DNA of 64,000 nt from Persicobacter psychrovividus (GTDB lineage Bacteria > Bacteroidota > Bacteroidia > Cytophagales > Cyclobacteriaceae): the NCBI RefSeq assembly GCF_036492425.1, contig NZ_AP025292.1:434001-498000 (forward strand), written 5' to 3'. This document shows, piece by piece, positions 51,231-59,737 of the stretch; position 1 is the first letter of the stretch, and every line of letters starts with the position of its first letter. The translations under genes and the position numbers were made by a program. The notes under the pieces are model-generated. The model was not told where the DNA came from. It ran no database searches and saw only the letters and a program-made list of their open reading frames with translations.

Positions 51231-52061
51231 TTATCCTACAGTGAAGCGTTTGAACGCTGCTACAGTCATTCCTTTGTTCAAGCTGTTCAAGTATTTGTCA
51301 ACAGACATAGAGCTGTCTTTTACGAAATCCTGTGCCAACAAAGTGTTGTCTTTGAAGAACTTGTTCAATTTACCGTTAGCGATTTTGTCAACGATTGCTT
51401 CTGGCTTACCTTCTTTCAATGCGATCTCACGACCGATTTCCAATTCTTTAGCCTTCACTTCTTCGCTTACGTCATCAGCACTCAATGCGATTGGGTTCAT
51501 TGCAGCTACTTGCATACCTACATCTTTACCAGCAGTTTCGTAATCAGCATCACCTACGTTAGCCAAAGATACTACTACGCCCAATTTCTTGTTTGAGTGG
51601 ATATAAGCAACAACTTTCTCACCAGTGATCACTTCGTAGTTTTTGATTACGATCTTCTCACCGAATTTACCGATAGTCTCAGTAATTTTTTCAGCGACAG
51701 TCATCTCGCCCAAAGACAATTCCATGATTCCTTCAACAGATGCTGGTTTAGCTGCAGCAGCCGCATCCAAAATTGAAGCACCCAATGCTTGGAAACCTTC
51801 GTTGATTGCTACGAAGTCAGTTTCACAAACCAAGCTCAATGTAACGATCTCAGTGTTGTCAGCATTTGCTTTCGCGAATACAGAACCTTCAGAAGTTTCG
51901 TTGTCAGCACGTTTCGCAGAAACCTTCTGACCTTTTTTACGAAGTACTTCGATTGCTTTATCGAAATCGCCGTCAGTTTCAACCAATGCTTTTTTGCAAT
52001 CCATCATGCCCGCACCAGTTGCTTTTCTCAGCTCATTAACTTGTTTTGCTGAAATAGCCAT
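51231..52061 (-). CDS. tsf: Elongation factor Ts
   Basis: Guanine-nucleotide exchange factor for EF-Tu; 276 residues. N-terminal UBA-like domain with the signature VNELRKATGAGMMDCKKALVE (about 8-28), then the dimerisation core with VCETDFVA and VAAMNPIALS. Placed after rpsB as in most bacteria. A 149-bp gap with a hairpin lies between the two. Confidence 0.97.
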   Translation of the reverse strand: MAISAKQVNELRKATGAGMMDCKKALVETDGDFDKAIEVLRKKGQKVSAKRADNETSEGSVFAKANADNTEIVTLSLVCETDFVAINEGFQALGASILDAAAAAKPASVEGIMELSLGEMTVAEKITETIGKFGEKIVIKNYEVITGEKVVAYIHSNKKLGVVVSLANVGDADYETAGKDVGMQVAAMNPIALSADDVSEEVKAKELEIGREIALKEGKPEAIVDKIANGKLNKFFKDNTLLAQDFVKDSSMSVDKYLNSLNKGMTVAAFKRFTVG

Positions 52062-52141
52062 GTTAATATTTTTTAGTGATCAATAAGAAATTCAATACGA
52101 AAGTAGGTGAAAATCAATAGATCTTCAATTACTTTTCAAAT

Positions 52142-52187
52142 AAAAAAAATGAACACCTCCACTCACTCGAAGGCAGGGGGGTGTTCA
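52142..52187 (-). terminator. Terminator-like hairpin between rpsB and tsf
   Basis: TGAACACC (52150-52157) and GGTGTTCA (52180-52187) with a 22-nt loop; the minus strand then has a T-run. It may be partial, setting the rpsB:tsf ratio, or mean that tsf has its own promoter. Confidence 0.65.
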
Positions 52188-52210
52188 TATATTTTTATAA
52201 AATCCTAAGA

Positions 52211-52981
52211 TTATTTTTCCTCAGCATTCTCAGTGTCAGCGGCTTTTTTAGCCTCTTCCTCTTTCTTGCGATCGTTCTCTTCTTTGTCTTTACGACGCTC
52301 GTTCAAACCATCTTCGATAGCTGAACCGATTGCCTTAGCAATGATAGAGATAGATTTGAAAGCATCATCGTTACCAGGGATAGCGAAATCGATAGAAGAA
52401 GGATCGGAGTTAGTATCCACCAAACCGAATACAGGAATATTCAATTTGTGTGCTTCTTTAACTGCGATGTGCTCACGCTTGATATCAATGATGAACAAAG
52501 CTGCAGGTAAACGAGTAAGGTCAGCGATACCGCCCAATACACGTTGCAACTTGTCTTTCTCACGAGATACCATCAAACGCTCACGCTTCGCCAAGTTCAT
52601 GTACTCTTCAGACTTCATCAACTTGTCGATCGAAGACATTTTTTTCAATGACTTACGGATAGTCGCGAAGTTTGTCAACATACCACCTAACCAACGCTCA
52701 GTTACGAAAGGCATTTTAAGGCGTGCTGCTTCTTCAGCGATGATGTCCTTAGCTTGCTTTTTAGTAGCAACAAACATCACTTTACGACCAGAGCGAACGA
52801 TGCCTTGAAGTGCATTAGATGCTTCGTCGAGAGCAACCAAGGTTTTGTTCAAATCAATAATATGGATGCCATTACGCTCCATGAAGATATACGGAGCCAT
52901 TTTAGGATCCCACTTTCTCGTTAAGTGTCCGAAGTGAACACCAGCATCAAGTAAGTCTTTATAAGTTAGTTGAATAGCCAT
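52211..52981 (-). CDS. rpsB: 30S ribosomal protein S2
   Basis: 256 residues with the family start TYKDLLDAGVHFGHLTRKWDPKM and the core RWLGGMLTNFATIRKSL. The C-terminal tail is extended and charged (KEENDRKKEEEAKKAA), as in other Bacteroidota. It is 63 bp after rpsI in the same operon. Confidence 0.97.
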   Translation of the reverse strand: MAIQLTYKDLLDAGVHFGHLTRKWDPKMAPYIFMERNGIHIIDLNKTLVALDEASNALQGIVRSGRKVMFVATKKQAKDIIAEEAARLKMPFVTERWLGGMLTNFATIRKSLKKMSSIDKLMKSEEYMNLAKRERLMVSREKDKLQRVLGGIADLTRLPAALFIIDIKREHIAVKEAHKLNIPVFGLVDTNSDPSSIDFAIPGNDDAFKSISIIAKAIGSAIEDGLNERRKDKEENDRKKEEEAKKAADTENAEEK

Positions 52982-53044
52982 TACTAAATCTTATATAGAA
53001 AATTAAATTTTTTAAAAAACGTATAATAAAGCCGAAGCCAAATA

Positions 53045-53431
53045 TTAACGTTTTGAGAATTGGAAAGAACGACGAGCTTTACGCTTACCATATTTCTTAC
53101 GCTCAACCATACGAGGGTCACGAGTAAGGAATCCTTCTTTTTTCAATGCAGGACGGTTTTCAGCGTCCATTTCGCAAAGTGCACGAGAGATAGCCAAACG
53201 AACTGCTTCCGCTTGTCCTTTGATACCACCACCGTAAACATTCACGTTGATGTCTAAAGTACCATCAGCTTCAGAGATTACCAATGGTTGTTTTACGATC
53301 AATTGCAAGATCTCAGTTGGGAAATAAGTTTCCAACGGACGCTTGTTAACTGTGATAGCACCGCTACCAGATTTCACGTAAATTCTTGCGACTGAAGTCT
53401 TTCTTCTTCCTAATGTGTTTACAACTTCCAT
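53045..53431 (-). CDS. rpsI: 30S ribosomal protein S9
   Basis: 128 residues, with [17 protein letters not shown] near the N-terminus and the invariant basic C-terminus ending QFSKR that reaches the P-site tRNA. It starts 3 bp after the rplM stop, the universal L13-S9 pairing. Confidence 0.97.
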   Translation of the reverse strand: MEVVNTLGRRKTSVARIYVKSGSGAITVNKRPLETYFPTEILQLIVKQPLVISEADGTLDINVNVYGGGIKGQAEAVRLAISRALCEMDAENRPALKKEGFLTRDPRMVERKKYGKRKARRSFQFSKR

Positions 53432-53434
53432 TTC

Positions 53435-53881
53435 TTAGAATTTAATTACTTTAGGTTGTTGTGCTTCGTGGTTGTGCTCAGCACCTTCGAAGACAAATAA
53501 ATTGTGAAAAAGCTGACGTCCAAGACGGTTCTTTGGCAACATACCGCGAACAGCACGCTCTACCAAAATCGTCGAAGACTTCTTGTTTTTAACCTCTAAT
53601 GGAGTCTGAACGCGTTGGCCACCTGGGTATCCAGTATGACGAACGTATTGTTTGTCAGTCCATTTTTTACCTGTCATACGAACTTTGTCAGCATTGATAA
53701 CAATTACGTTATCTCCGCAATCCACGTGAGGAGTGAAAGATGGTTTGTGTTTTCCACGAATCACTTTGGCAACGTCAGAAGCCAAACGACCCAATACCAT
53801 ATCGGTAGCGTCAACAACAACCCACTCTTTTTCAACAGTCGCCTTGTTCGCTGATAGTGTTTTGTAACTTAAAGTATCCAC
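53435..53881 (-). CDS. rplM: 50S ribosomal protein L13
   Basis: 148 residues from a GTG at 53881, giving an N-terminus VDTLSYKTLSANKATVEKEW that matches Bacteroidota L13. The ATG at 53947 adds 22 residues (MSDSWVNEWVLRLFINYLNS and two more) foreign to the family and lies in the structured leader. Core motifs DATDMVLGRLAS and RGMLPKNRLGRQLF are present. First gene of rplM-rpsI-rpsB-tsf. Confidence 0.95.
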   Translation of the reverse strand: MDTLSYKTLSANKATVEKEWVVVDATDMVLGRLASDVAKVIRGKHKPSFTPHVDCGDNVIVINADKVRMTGKKWTDKQYVRHTGYPGGQRVQTPLEVKNKKSSTILVERAVRGMLPKNRLGRQLFHNLFVFEGAEHNHEAQQPKVIKF

Positions 53882-53952
53882 TTTAGCTGAATTTAAATAA
53901 TTAATAAATAATCTTAGAACCCACTCATTCACCCAAGAATCGGACACCAGTT

Positions 53953-54112
53953 TGGAAGCTCCAGCATCGTCCTTCGGGACAAAATCACGGGGTGAAACCC
54001 TTTATAATCAGCTTGGAAAGCCAATTTGTACGTGCTAAGGTACGAGGTTTCGAAACCTTGAGTCTCAGAAGGGTCTAAGGCGGTTGTGACCCATTCCGAT
54101 TCAAAAGGAGTG
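53953..54112 (-). promoter_or_regulatory. Structured 5' leader of rplM (candidate autoregulatory RNA)
   Basis: Six stems lie between the putative promoter and the start: GGGTC/GACCC (54071-54092), the palindrome AGGTTTCGAAACCT (54045-54058), GTAC/GTAC (54028-54043), TTGG/CCAA (54013-54024), GTCC-TTCG-GGAC (53969-53980) and TGGA/TCCA (53953-53963). A GGG/CCC stem also lies near 53990-54000. Such density is typical of ribosomal-protein leaders bound by the protein itself. Leaders upstream of L13 have been proposed for Bacteroidia, but I cannot confirm a match to a known model. Confidence 0.55.
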
Positions 54113-54120
54113 CAAATATA
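54113..54120 (-). promoter_or_regulatory. -7 box of the rplM operon
   Basis: The minus strand reads TATATTTG, fitting TAnnTTTG. The nearest TTG upstream is 3-4 bp further away than ideal. A start here gives a leader of about 225 nt. Confidence 0.5.
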
Positions 54121-54267
54121 GAAGGAATATCTTAATAATCCTACAATTGCAACTGATGTAATTCAATAAATTTCAGGTGTTTGTCCTTGAGATTCAGATG
54201 AATCAGTTTAGGTACAGGGCAAAAGTGGTGCTAAAAATTATTTTGCTGGGAGCAGGTGGACATAAAA

Positions 54268-54294
54268 ACAAAAAAAGCCCTCCAGAGAGGGCTT
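54268..54294 (-). terminator. Intrinsic terminator of the lipocalin-like gene
   Basis: AAGCCCTC, CAGA, GAGGGCTT (54275-54294); the minus strand runs into a T-rich tract. It lies 82 bp after the stop. Confidence 0.8.
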
Positions 54295-54375
54295 AATTTT
54301 GGGGGAATTAAAGATGTTTGATATTTGTGCTGCAATCATTTCTGTGCCGTTACTCGCACTAAAGTGATTGGGGCG

Positions 54376-54804
54376 TTATTTTCTGAAATAAACATCGCCA
54401 GTAAATTTGTTACCCTCAATATCCAGGTCGGTAACGAACAGTTTTAATTGGCTGGTATTGGCTTCGCCATTATATTCTTTGCTGGAGAGGGAGTCAATTT
54501 TAAAAGTGAAATTGGCGTTGTCCTGCGACCAGGAGCCAACGGCGATCTGAATATCTTTACGGTATATTTTCTGATCCTCGCGTAACTCTACAGTTCGTGC
54601 CATTTCATTTCCAATCAAAGCATTCAGGGTATCTTCATCAAGTTCCACAGGAATGGCGAGCGGAAAACCAGGTGCCATGCCTGTTCCTTTAATTTTATTC
54701 AATGTCCAGTCGCCTTGAATCGAAGGGATGGCATCATTGTCATCATTACAGGCGAAAGCGAGCAAGATTAAGGACAGCAGGAAGAGCGGTTTCAGTTGTT
54801 TCAT
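54376..54804 (-). CDS. Lipoprotein, lipocalin-like
   Basis: 142 residues; leader PLFLLSLILLAFAC with Cys 19 as lipid anchor, then an Asp-rich linker (NDDNDA). The mature domain opens with IQGDWTLNKIKGTG, the G-x-W start common to lipocalin-like domains, followed by antiparallel strands (ARTVELREDQKIYRKDI, SQDNANFTFKIDSLSS) and the end KFTGDVYFRK. Envelope-located; ligand unknown. Confidence 0.65.
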   Translation of the reverse strand: MKQLKPLFLLSLILLAFACNDDNDAIPSIQGDWTLNKIKGTGMAPGFPLAIPVELDEDTLNALIGNEMARTVELREDQKIYRKDIQIAVGSWSQDNANFTFKIDSLSSKEYNGEANTSQLKLFVTDLDIEGNKFTGDVYFRK

Positions 54805-55123
54805 AGGTCAATCATTGAATAGGTATAATGTCAAACGATTATGGGTACAGTTTCTTTAACCTGTTTTTTAGGGGGAGGGTTATTTATTCGCGGGAAATTA
54901 TGGCTCGAAAATCATGAGATTTAGTCAATTGATTATTAGAAACAGATAATAGTAGCCTGCGTTATTTCAGCTTGAAGCCAATTTGAGGGCGATTTGAGAT
55001 CTTTTGTTCTCCCTTTTGCAAAATTTAACATCAACAACCGCATTTTTTGATGTAGTCTTCCTATTTTCAAGGCTGAAAAATAGCATGCAAATAATTCTTG
55101 TTATCAAGATAACCTTACATTAA
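54805..55123. other. Divergent intergenic stretch before the DUF2723 gene
   Basis: No ORF or repeat family is seen. A small inverted repeat GTTATC-AA-GATAAC lies at 55100-55113, 11 bp before the start codon, and could affect translation or bind a regulator. No convincing promoter boxes were found. Confidence 0.35.
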
Positions 55124-58090
55124 ATGTTTAATTACAAAAAGATTAACAATTATACAGGGTGGATAATCTTTGCGATTGCCGTCGTAGTATATTGGATGAC
55201 TGTCGAACCGACAGCCAGCTTCTGGGATTGTGGAGAGTTTATCGCCACATCTTATAAGCTTGAAGTATCGCACCCTCCAGGGGCACCATTTTTTATGCTG
55301 ATCAACAGAATGTTCTCATTCTTGTCGATGGGCAACCCACTGAAAATTGCTTACTGGATCAATATATCCTCCGTACTGGCTTCTGGATTTACCATCTTGT
55401 TCCTGTATTGGACATTGACCATGCTCGGGCTGAAGATTATGCGAATCAAAAGAGAGCTCGCAACCAAACAGCAGACCATCATGATTATGGGTGCTGCGGC
55501 TGTAGGAGCCTTGATCTATGCTTTTTCTGATTCTTTCTGGTTCTCTGCTGTTGAGGCGGAGGTTTATGCCATGTCGTCGATGTTTACCGCTTTGGTGGTC
55601 TGGATGATGTTCAAATGGGAGTTTATTGAAGGTGAAAGTGATTCAATGCGTTGGCTGATTATGATTGCCTATGTGATGGGGCTTTCTATCGGTGTTCACC
55701 TTTTGAACCTGCTGACCATCCCTGGGCTGGGCTTGATTTACTATTACAAGCATTATAAGCAACCAACAGCCAAAGGTGTTATTGGTACCTTGGCGATAAG
55801 TTCTGTGATTTTGTTGGTCATCAATGGTATCGTTATTCCTGGTTTGCCGACTTGGGCAGGGGACTTTGAGCTCTTCTTTGTCAATTCTGTAGGCATGCCT
55901 TTTGGCTCAGGAATTCTGATTTTCTGTTTTGCCTTTATCGGTGCGCTGACTTATGGCATCTACCTGACCCAAAAACGTCAGATGGTGGCCTTCAGTACCA
56001 TATTACTGAGTTTATCCTTTATTCTGATTGGTTATTCATCGTTCCTGATTGTACCGATTCGTTCAGGCTACAACCCTCCGATTGATGAGAACAACCCTGA
56101 TAATATTGTCTCCTTTGTATCCTACCTGAAGCGTGAACAGTACGGTACGCGTCCATTATTTTATGGGCAGTATTACGATGCGCAAATCACAGGAACGGAA
56201 ACAGGTGCGCCTATTTATACCAAAGGAAAAGATAAGTATGAAATTGTAGACCATAAAATGGAATACAAATTCGACGATAAGCGTCAGACGATTTTCCCAC
56301 GTATCTGGAGTAATTCTCCACGACACGTACAGGCCTATCAGGAGCAGTTGGGCTTACGGCCAGGTGAAGAGCCGAAATTTGGCGATAACCTCAAATTCTT
56401 CTTTACCCACCAGGTCGGGACGATGTTCATGCGTTACTTCATGTGGAACTTCTCAGGAAGGGAAAGTGATGTTCAGGGAGCTAATTGGGTAGGCATTACC
56501 GATGCTTTCCAGAAATTACCGCCATCACTTGAAAATAACAAAGGGCATAATGTGTATTTCATGTTGCCACTTATTCTCGGTTTGTTGGGGGTATTCTTTA
56601 ACTTTAACAAGGATAAAAAATCATTCCTGATCCTGAGTATCCTGTTTCTTGCACTGGGGGCTGCCCTGGTATTATTCCTGAACTCTCCACCGATCGAACC
56701 TCGTGAGCGTGACTATATCTATGTGGGATCGTTTTACATTTTTGCCATGTGGTGTGGGATCGGTGTATTGGGACTTACGGAATTGCTGAGCAGTAAAATT
56801 GATGCTACACAGGCTGCAATCGTTGCGATTTTGGTCAGTATGGCAGCACCTGTCATTATGCTTCAGCAAAACTGGGACGATCACGACCGTTCAGGCCGTT
56901 ATTTTTCAGTAGATTCAGCGCGCAACTTCCTTGCAGGCTTAGCGCCAAATGCAATTCTGTTTACAGGAGGAGATAATGATACCTTTCCATTGTGGTATGT
57001 GCAGGAAGTGGAGAATTTCCGAACGGACGTCCGTGTAATTGTACTGAGCTATTTTAATACTGACTGGTATATCGATCAGATGACGCGTCAGGCATACGAT
57101 TCCAAACCATTGCCTTTCACTTTTGAAGAGCAAGACTATAAACAAGGTGGGCCGAATGACTATGCCATGTATCAGGAGTTGCCAGGACTGAAAGGTGCGA
57201 TCGATGCCAAGCAATATATCTCATTACTGAAAAGAGGATCGAGTCAGTTGCAACTGCCTACCCGTTCAGGTGGAAAGATGAGTATTGTGCCATCGAAGCA
57301 AATGTATTTTGATGTGGACACTGCCGCTGTACTGAACAGCAATTTGGTGCCTGACCAGCTGAAAAAGTATGTAACCAACCAGTTGGTGTGGAACATCAAG
57401 AACAATGGTTTGGAGAAAAACACATTGATGCTCATTGACCTGATCACGAACAACAACTGGAAACGTCCGATCTATTTCAATAACACCTCGCTTTCTTCAA
57501 TCGGTATCGACCTTTCGCCTTATGTGGTGCAGGAAGGGAATGTTTACCGCCTGTTGCCTGTGCGCAACCCGAATGCAGGGAACCGCGGCGAGTATTTGGT
57601 AGATACAGAAAAGATGTATGACAATGTGATGAACAAGTTTGCGTACCGTGGGCTGAATGATCCAAATGTGTACTATGATGAGAACTATCGCAATTTTGTT
57701 ATGAACACCCGTTCAAACATCAATAGCCTGGTTTATGCCTTGCTGAAAGAAGGTGATATTGACAAAGCTAAAAATGTGATCAATGCCACATTGGAGCGCA
57801 TTCCTGATGCGGCTGTACCATATGACTACACCGTAATTCAGACGGTCAGATTCTTGTTTGCCACAGGCGAAACAGATAAAGGTCTGGAAGTGCTGAAGAC
57901 CGTTGCAGATCGTGCTATTGCTACTTTGCAGTATAATGAAGATCATAATGAACGCCTGACAAGGGATGTTCAGATGTCGATGATGATGCTTGGGGAGTTT
58001 ATCACTACCCTGAAACATGAAAACGACGATGAACTTGCACAGCAATATGATACTATTCTGAAGCACCATTACGCACGTTTTGGTGGCTGA
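55124..58090 (+). CDS. DUF2723 (GT117-type) membrane glycosyltransferase-like protein
   Basis: The 988-residue membrane protein has about 12 TM helices in the first 600 residues and a large soluble C-terminal part. The first loop carries FWDCGEFIATSYKLEVSHPPGAP, the conserved DUF2723 signature, with the acidic residues expected of GT-C-fold enzymes using lipid-linked sugars. A second conserved block is FTGGDNDTFPLWYVQEVENF (about 612-631). The C-terminal 150 residues look helical/TPR-like. It probably glycosylates exported proteins or glycans; donor and acceptor are unknown. Confidence 0.85.
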   Translation: MFNYKKINNYTGWIIFAIAVVVYWMTVEPTASFWDCGEFIATSYKLEVSHPPGAPFFMLINRMFSFLSMGNPLKIAYWINISSVLASGFTILFLYWTLTMLGLKIMRIKRELATKQQTIMIMGAAAVGALIYAFSDSFWFSAVEAEVYAMSSMFTALVVWMMFKWEFIEGESDSMRWLIMIAYVMGLSIGVHLLNLLTIPGLGLIYYYKHYKQPTAKGVIGTLAISSVILLVINGIVIPGLPTWAGDFELFFVNSVGMPFGSGILIFCFAFIGALTYGIYLTQKRQMVAFSTILLSLSFILIGYSSFLIVPIRSGYNPPIDENNPDNIVSFVSYLKREQYGTRPLFYGQYYDAQITGTETGAPIYTKGKDKYEIVDHKMEYKFDDKRQTIFPRIWSNSPRHVQAYQEQLGLRPGEEPKFGDNLKFFFTHQVGTMFMRYFMWNFSGRESDVQGANWVGITDAFQKLPPSLENNKGHNVYFMLPLILGLLGVFFNFNKDKKSFLILSILFLALGAALVLFLNSPPIEPRERDYIYVGSFYIFAMWCGIGVLGLTELLSSKIDATQAAIVAILVSMAAPVIMLQQNWDDHDRSGRYFSVDSARNFLAGLAPNAILFTGGDNDTFPLWYVQEVENFRTDVRVIVLSYFNTDWYIDQMTRQAYDSKPLPFTFEEQDYKQGGPNDYAMYQELPGLKGAIDAKQYISLLKRGSSQLQLPTRSGGKMSIVPSKQMYFDVDTAAVLNSNLVPDQLKKYVTNQLVWNIKNNGLEKNTLMLIDLITNNNWKRPIYFNNTSLSSIGIDLSPYVVQEGNVYRLLPVRNPNAGNRGEYLVDTEKMYDNVMNKFAYRGLNDPNVYYDENYRNFVMNTRSNINSLVYALLKEGDIDKAKNVINATLERIPDAAVPYDYTVIQTVRFLFATGETDKGLEVLKTVADRAIATLQYNEDHNERLTRDVQMSMMMLGEFITTLKHENDDELAQQYDTILKHHYARFGG

Positions 58091-58110
58091 TCCATCCATT
58101 AAACATTAAA

Positions 58111-58146
58111 AAAGGGCTTGCTGATTTTCGGCAAGCCCTTTTTTTT
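58111..58146 (+). terminator. Intrinsic terminator after the DUF2723 gene
   Basis: AAGGGCTTGC and GCAAGCCCTT stem followed by eight Ts. Confidence 0.92.
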
Positions 58147-58310
58147 AGATGAATTTTTGGTAGTTGAGGATCGGTGCCTGAAAGTTTAGTCCACCGTCAT
58201 TTTATGTAGTGCCATTGGTGCATTTAAAAGGGGATGGTTCTGCTGCCGAATGTGTTTGGACACGCTTCTTTTACAGCCCACAGATGAATGCAGGTCAAGC
58301 TTTCGAAGGT

Positions 58311-59267
58311 TTAGAACCACTGCACAATCTGAATATAGATCGGCATGCCAATCGTAATATTTATGGGGAAGGTAACCGCAAGGGCCATCGGGATGTAAAG
58401 ACCAGGATTGGCGCGTGGCACGGCGATTTTCATGGCCGCGGGCACCGCTATATAAGAGGCACTTGCCGCAAGAATCGACAGTAGCAGTCGGTCGCCTACG
58501 CTCTCGGAAAAGAATCCGCTGAGGATGGCCACCACCACGCCATTAAACAGCGGTAACAACAGGGCGAAAAGCATCGTGAAGGAGCCGTTTTTATAAAATG
58601 CGGAAAGCTTACGGCCACTGACGATCCCCATATCCAGCAGGAAGATGGCCAGAAAGCCCTTAAAGAGATCAGTGGTGAAGGGAGCAATGCCTGCTGCCTG
58701 TTCTGCAGAGGCGAAATAGCCGATCACCAGACTTCCCAAAATCATGACTACCGACCCGTTGGTTAGTGCATGCTTGAACACAGAGCGGTAGTCGACTTTT
58801 TTGTTTTTCTGAAACAGATTGATCAGAAATACACCTACAATAATGGCTGGTGCTTCCATCAGGGCCATAGTGGCGATCATATACCCACCAAACTGAATGG
58901 ATTGCAACTCAAGGAAAGCGATACAGGTGATGAAGGTTACCGCACTTATGGAGCCATAGGCCGCTGCAATGGCACCCGCATTTTCCACCCCAAGCTTCCG
59001 TTTGAGAATAAAGAAGGAGTAGATCGGGACCAAAATTGCGGTACTGACCCCGAATAAGATCATGAAAAACATTTCAGAGGTAAAAGCGGCATGGGAGAGC
59101 TCTTGCCCACCTTTAAAGCCGATGGAAAACAACAGGTAAAGCGATATGAACTTGGAGCTACTTTCGGGGATTTGCAGGTCGCTTTTTAATTGAACGGATA
59201 ATATTCCCAGGGCAAAGAACAGCAATGCTGGATTGGTCAGGTTTTCAATAATTAGTTGAAGATCCAT
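58311..59267 (-). CDS. sbtA: Sodium-dependent bicarbonate transporter (SbtA family)
   Basis: The 318-residue inner-membrane protein has ten TM helices in two inverted five-helix halves. The start MDLQLIIENLTNPALLFFAL and blocks LFSIGFKGGQELSHA and AAYGSISAVTFITCIAF are typical of SbtA. It imports HCO3- with Na+. Start at 59267; the 19 codons before it have no homology. Cyanobacterial SbtA is partnered by the PII-like SbtB; none is encoded here, but a small coiled-coil protein gene lies immediately upstream. Confidence 0.9.
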   Translation of the reverse strand: MDLQLIIENLTNPALLFFALGILSVQLKSDLQIPESSSKFISLYLLFSIGFKGGQELSHAAFTSEMFFMILFGVSTAILVPIYSFFILKRKLGVENAGAIAAAYGSISAVTFITCIAFLELQSIQFGGYMIATMALMEAPAIIVGVFLINLFQKNKKVDYRSVFKHALTNGSVVMILGSLVIGYFASAEQAAGIAPFTTDLFKGFLAIFLLDMGIVSGRKLSAFYKNGSFTMLFALLLPLFNGVVVAILSGFFSESVGDRLLLSILAASASYIAVPAAMKIAVPRANPGLYIPMALAVTFPINITIGMPIYIQIVQWF

Positions 59268-59304
59268 TATTCGAAAGATTGAAGGTGTTTTGCAGAAGAA
59301 AGGA

Positions 59305-59322
59305 GGAGGGGAATTCCCCTCC
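59305..59322. promoter_or_regulatory. Perfect 18-bp palindrome between the coiled-coil gene and sbtA
   Basis: GGAGGGGAATTCCCCTCC is fully self-complementary and lies 12 bp after the small gene's stop and 37 bp before sbtA. It may be an RNA hairpin tuning the two cistrons or a protein-binding site. It has no T-tract of terminator quality. Confidence 0.55.
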
Positions 59323-59334
59323 AATGTGATTTGA

Positions 59335-59646
59335 TTAAGGGAATTTGATTTGTACTTCGCAGTTTAAGCTCAGTACCTGATCTTTGTTTTTGACGGACCG
59401 CAGCAAGGCGTGAAGCCTTTCGAGCTCATGCTCAAGGGCGGTGATACGTTGATTGGTGTGCTCGGAATGAATACCAAATCGTTCATAGGAAGAGAAGCGC
59501 TGGTGTTTCAAAAATTTGATCTTTGACCGAAGCAGATGAGTAAGTAACTCATTGGCCTCCTCGGTGGTAAAGTCATTGTCAATCAGTTCGATGGTGTGTG
59601 TTTTTTCGAAGCTGACTTTGCTTTGGTTTGATGTTTCAGAATTCAT
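59335..59646 (-). CDS. Small coiled-coil protein upstream of sbtA
   Basis: 103 residues. An N-terminal strand-like part (THTIELIDNDFTTEEANELL) is followed by a heptad-rich helix (about 50-90: FGIHSEHTNQRITALEHELERLHALL) and a short strand tail. No PII fold signature (no T-loop motif), so it is not SbtB. Same strand and 67 bp before sbtA, hence probably one operon. A role as a transporter-associated regulator is inference from position only. Confidence 0.6.
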   Translation of the reverse strand: MNSETSNQSKVSFEKTHTIELIDNDFTTEEANELLTHLLRSKIKFLKHQRFSSYERFGIHSEHTNQRITALEHELERLHALLRSVKNKDQVLSLNCEVQIKFP

Positions 59647-59713
59647 TTTCGGTTTTAGTTTAATTACTATGCAAAGGAAAGAAAATCATTGCATATATTT
59701 TTATATATTGATT

Positions 59714-59733
59714 TTATCATAATCATAAGATAA
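59714..59733 (+). promoter_or_regulatory. Possible LysR-type operator
   Basis: TTATC (59714-59718) and GATAA (59729-59733) form a dyad with 10 bp between, just before the LysR start and in the divergent sbtA-side promoter region. LysR regulators bind T-N11-A dyads, often in such divergent spacers. The sequence is AT-rich, so chance occurrence is possible. Confidence 0.4.
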
Positions 59734-59737
59734 TTTT

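Noticed and set aside
52233-52808. 191-residue plus-strand ORF opposite rpsB
   Set aside because: Shadow of a ribosomal protein gene.
53882-53947. ATG start for rplM at 53947
   Set aside because: The added residues are not part of L13 and lie in the leader; GTG at 53881 gives the normal N-terminus.
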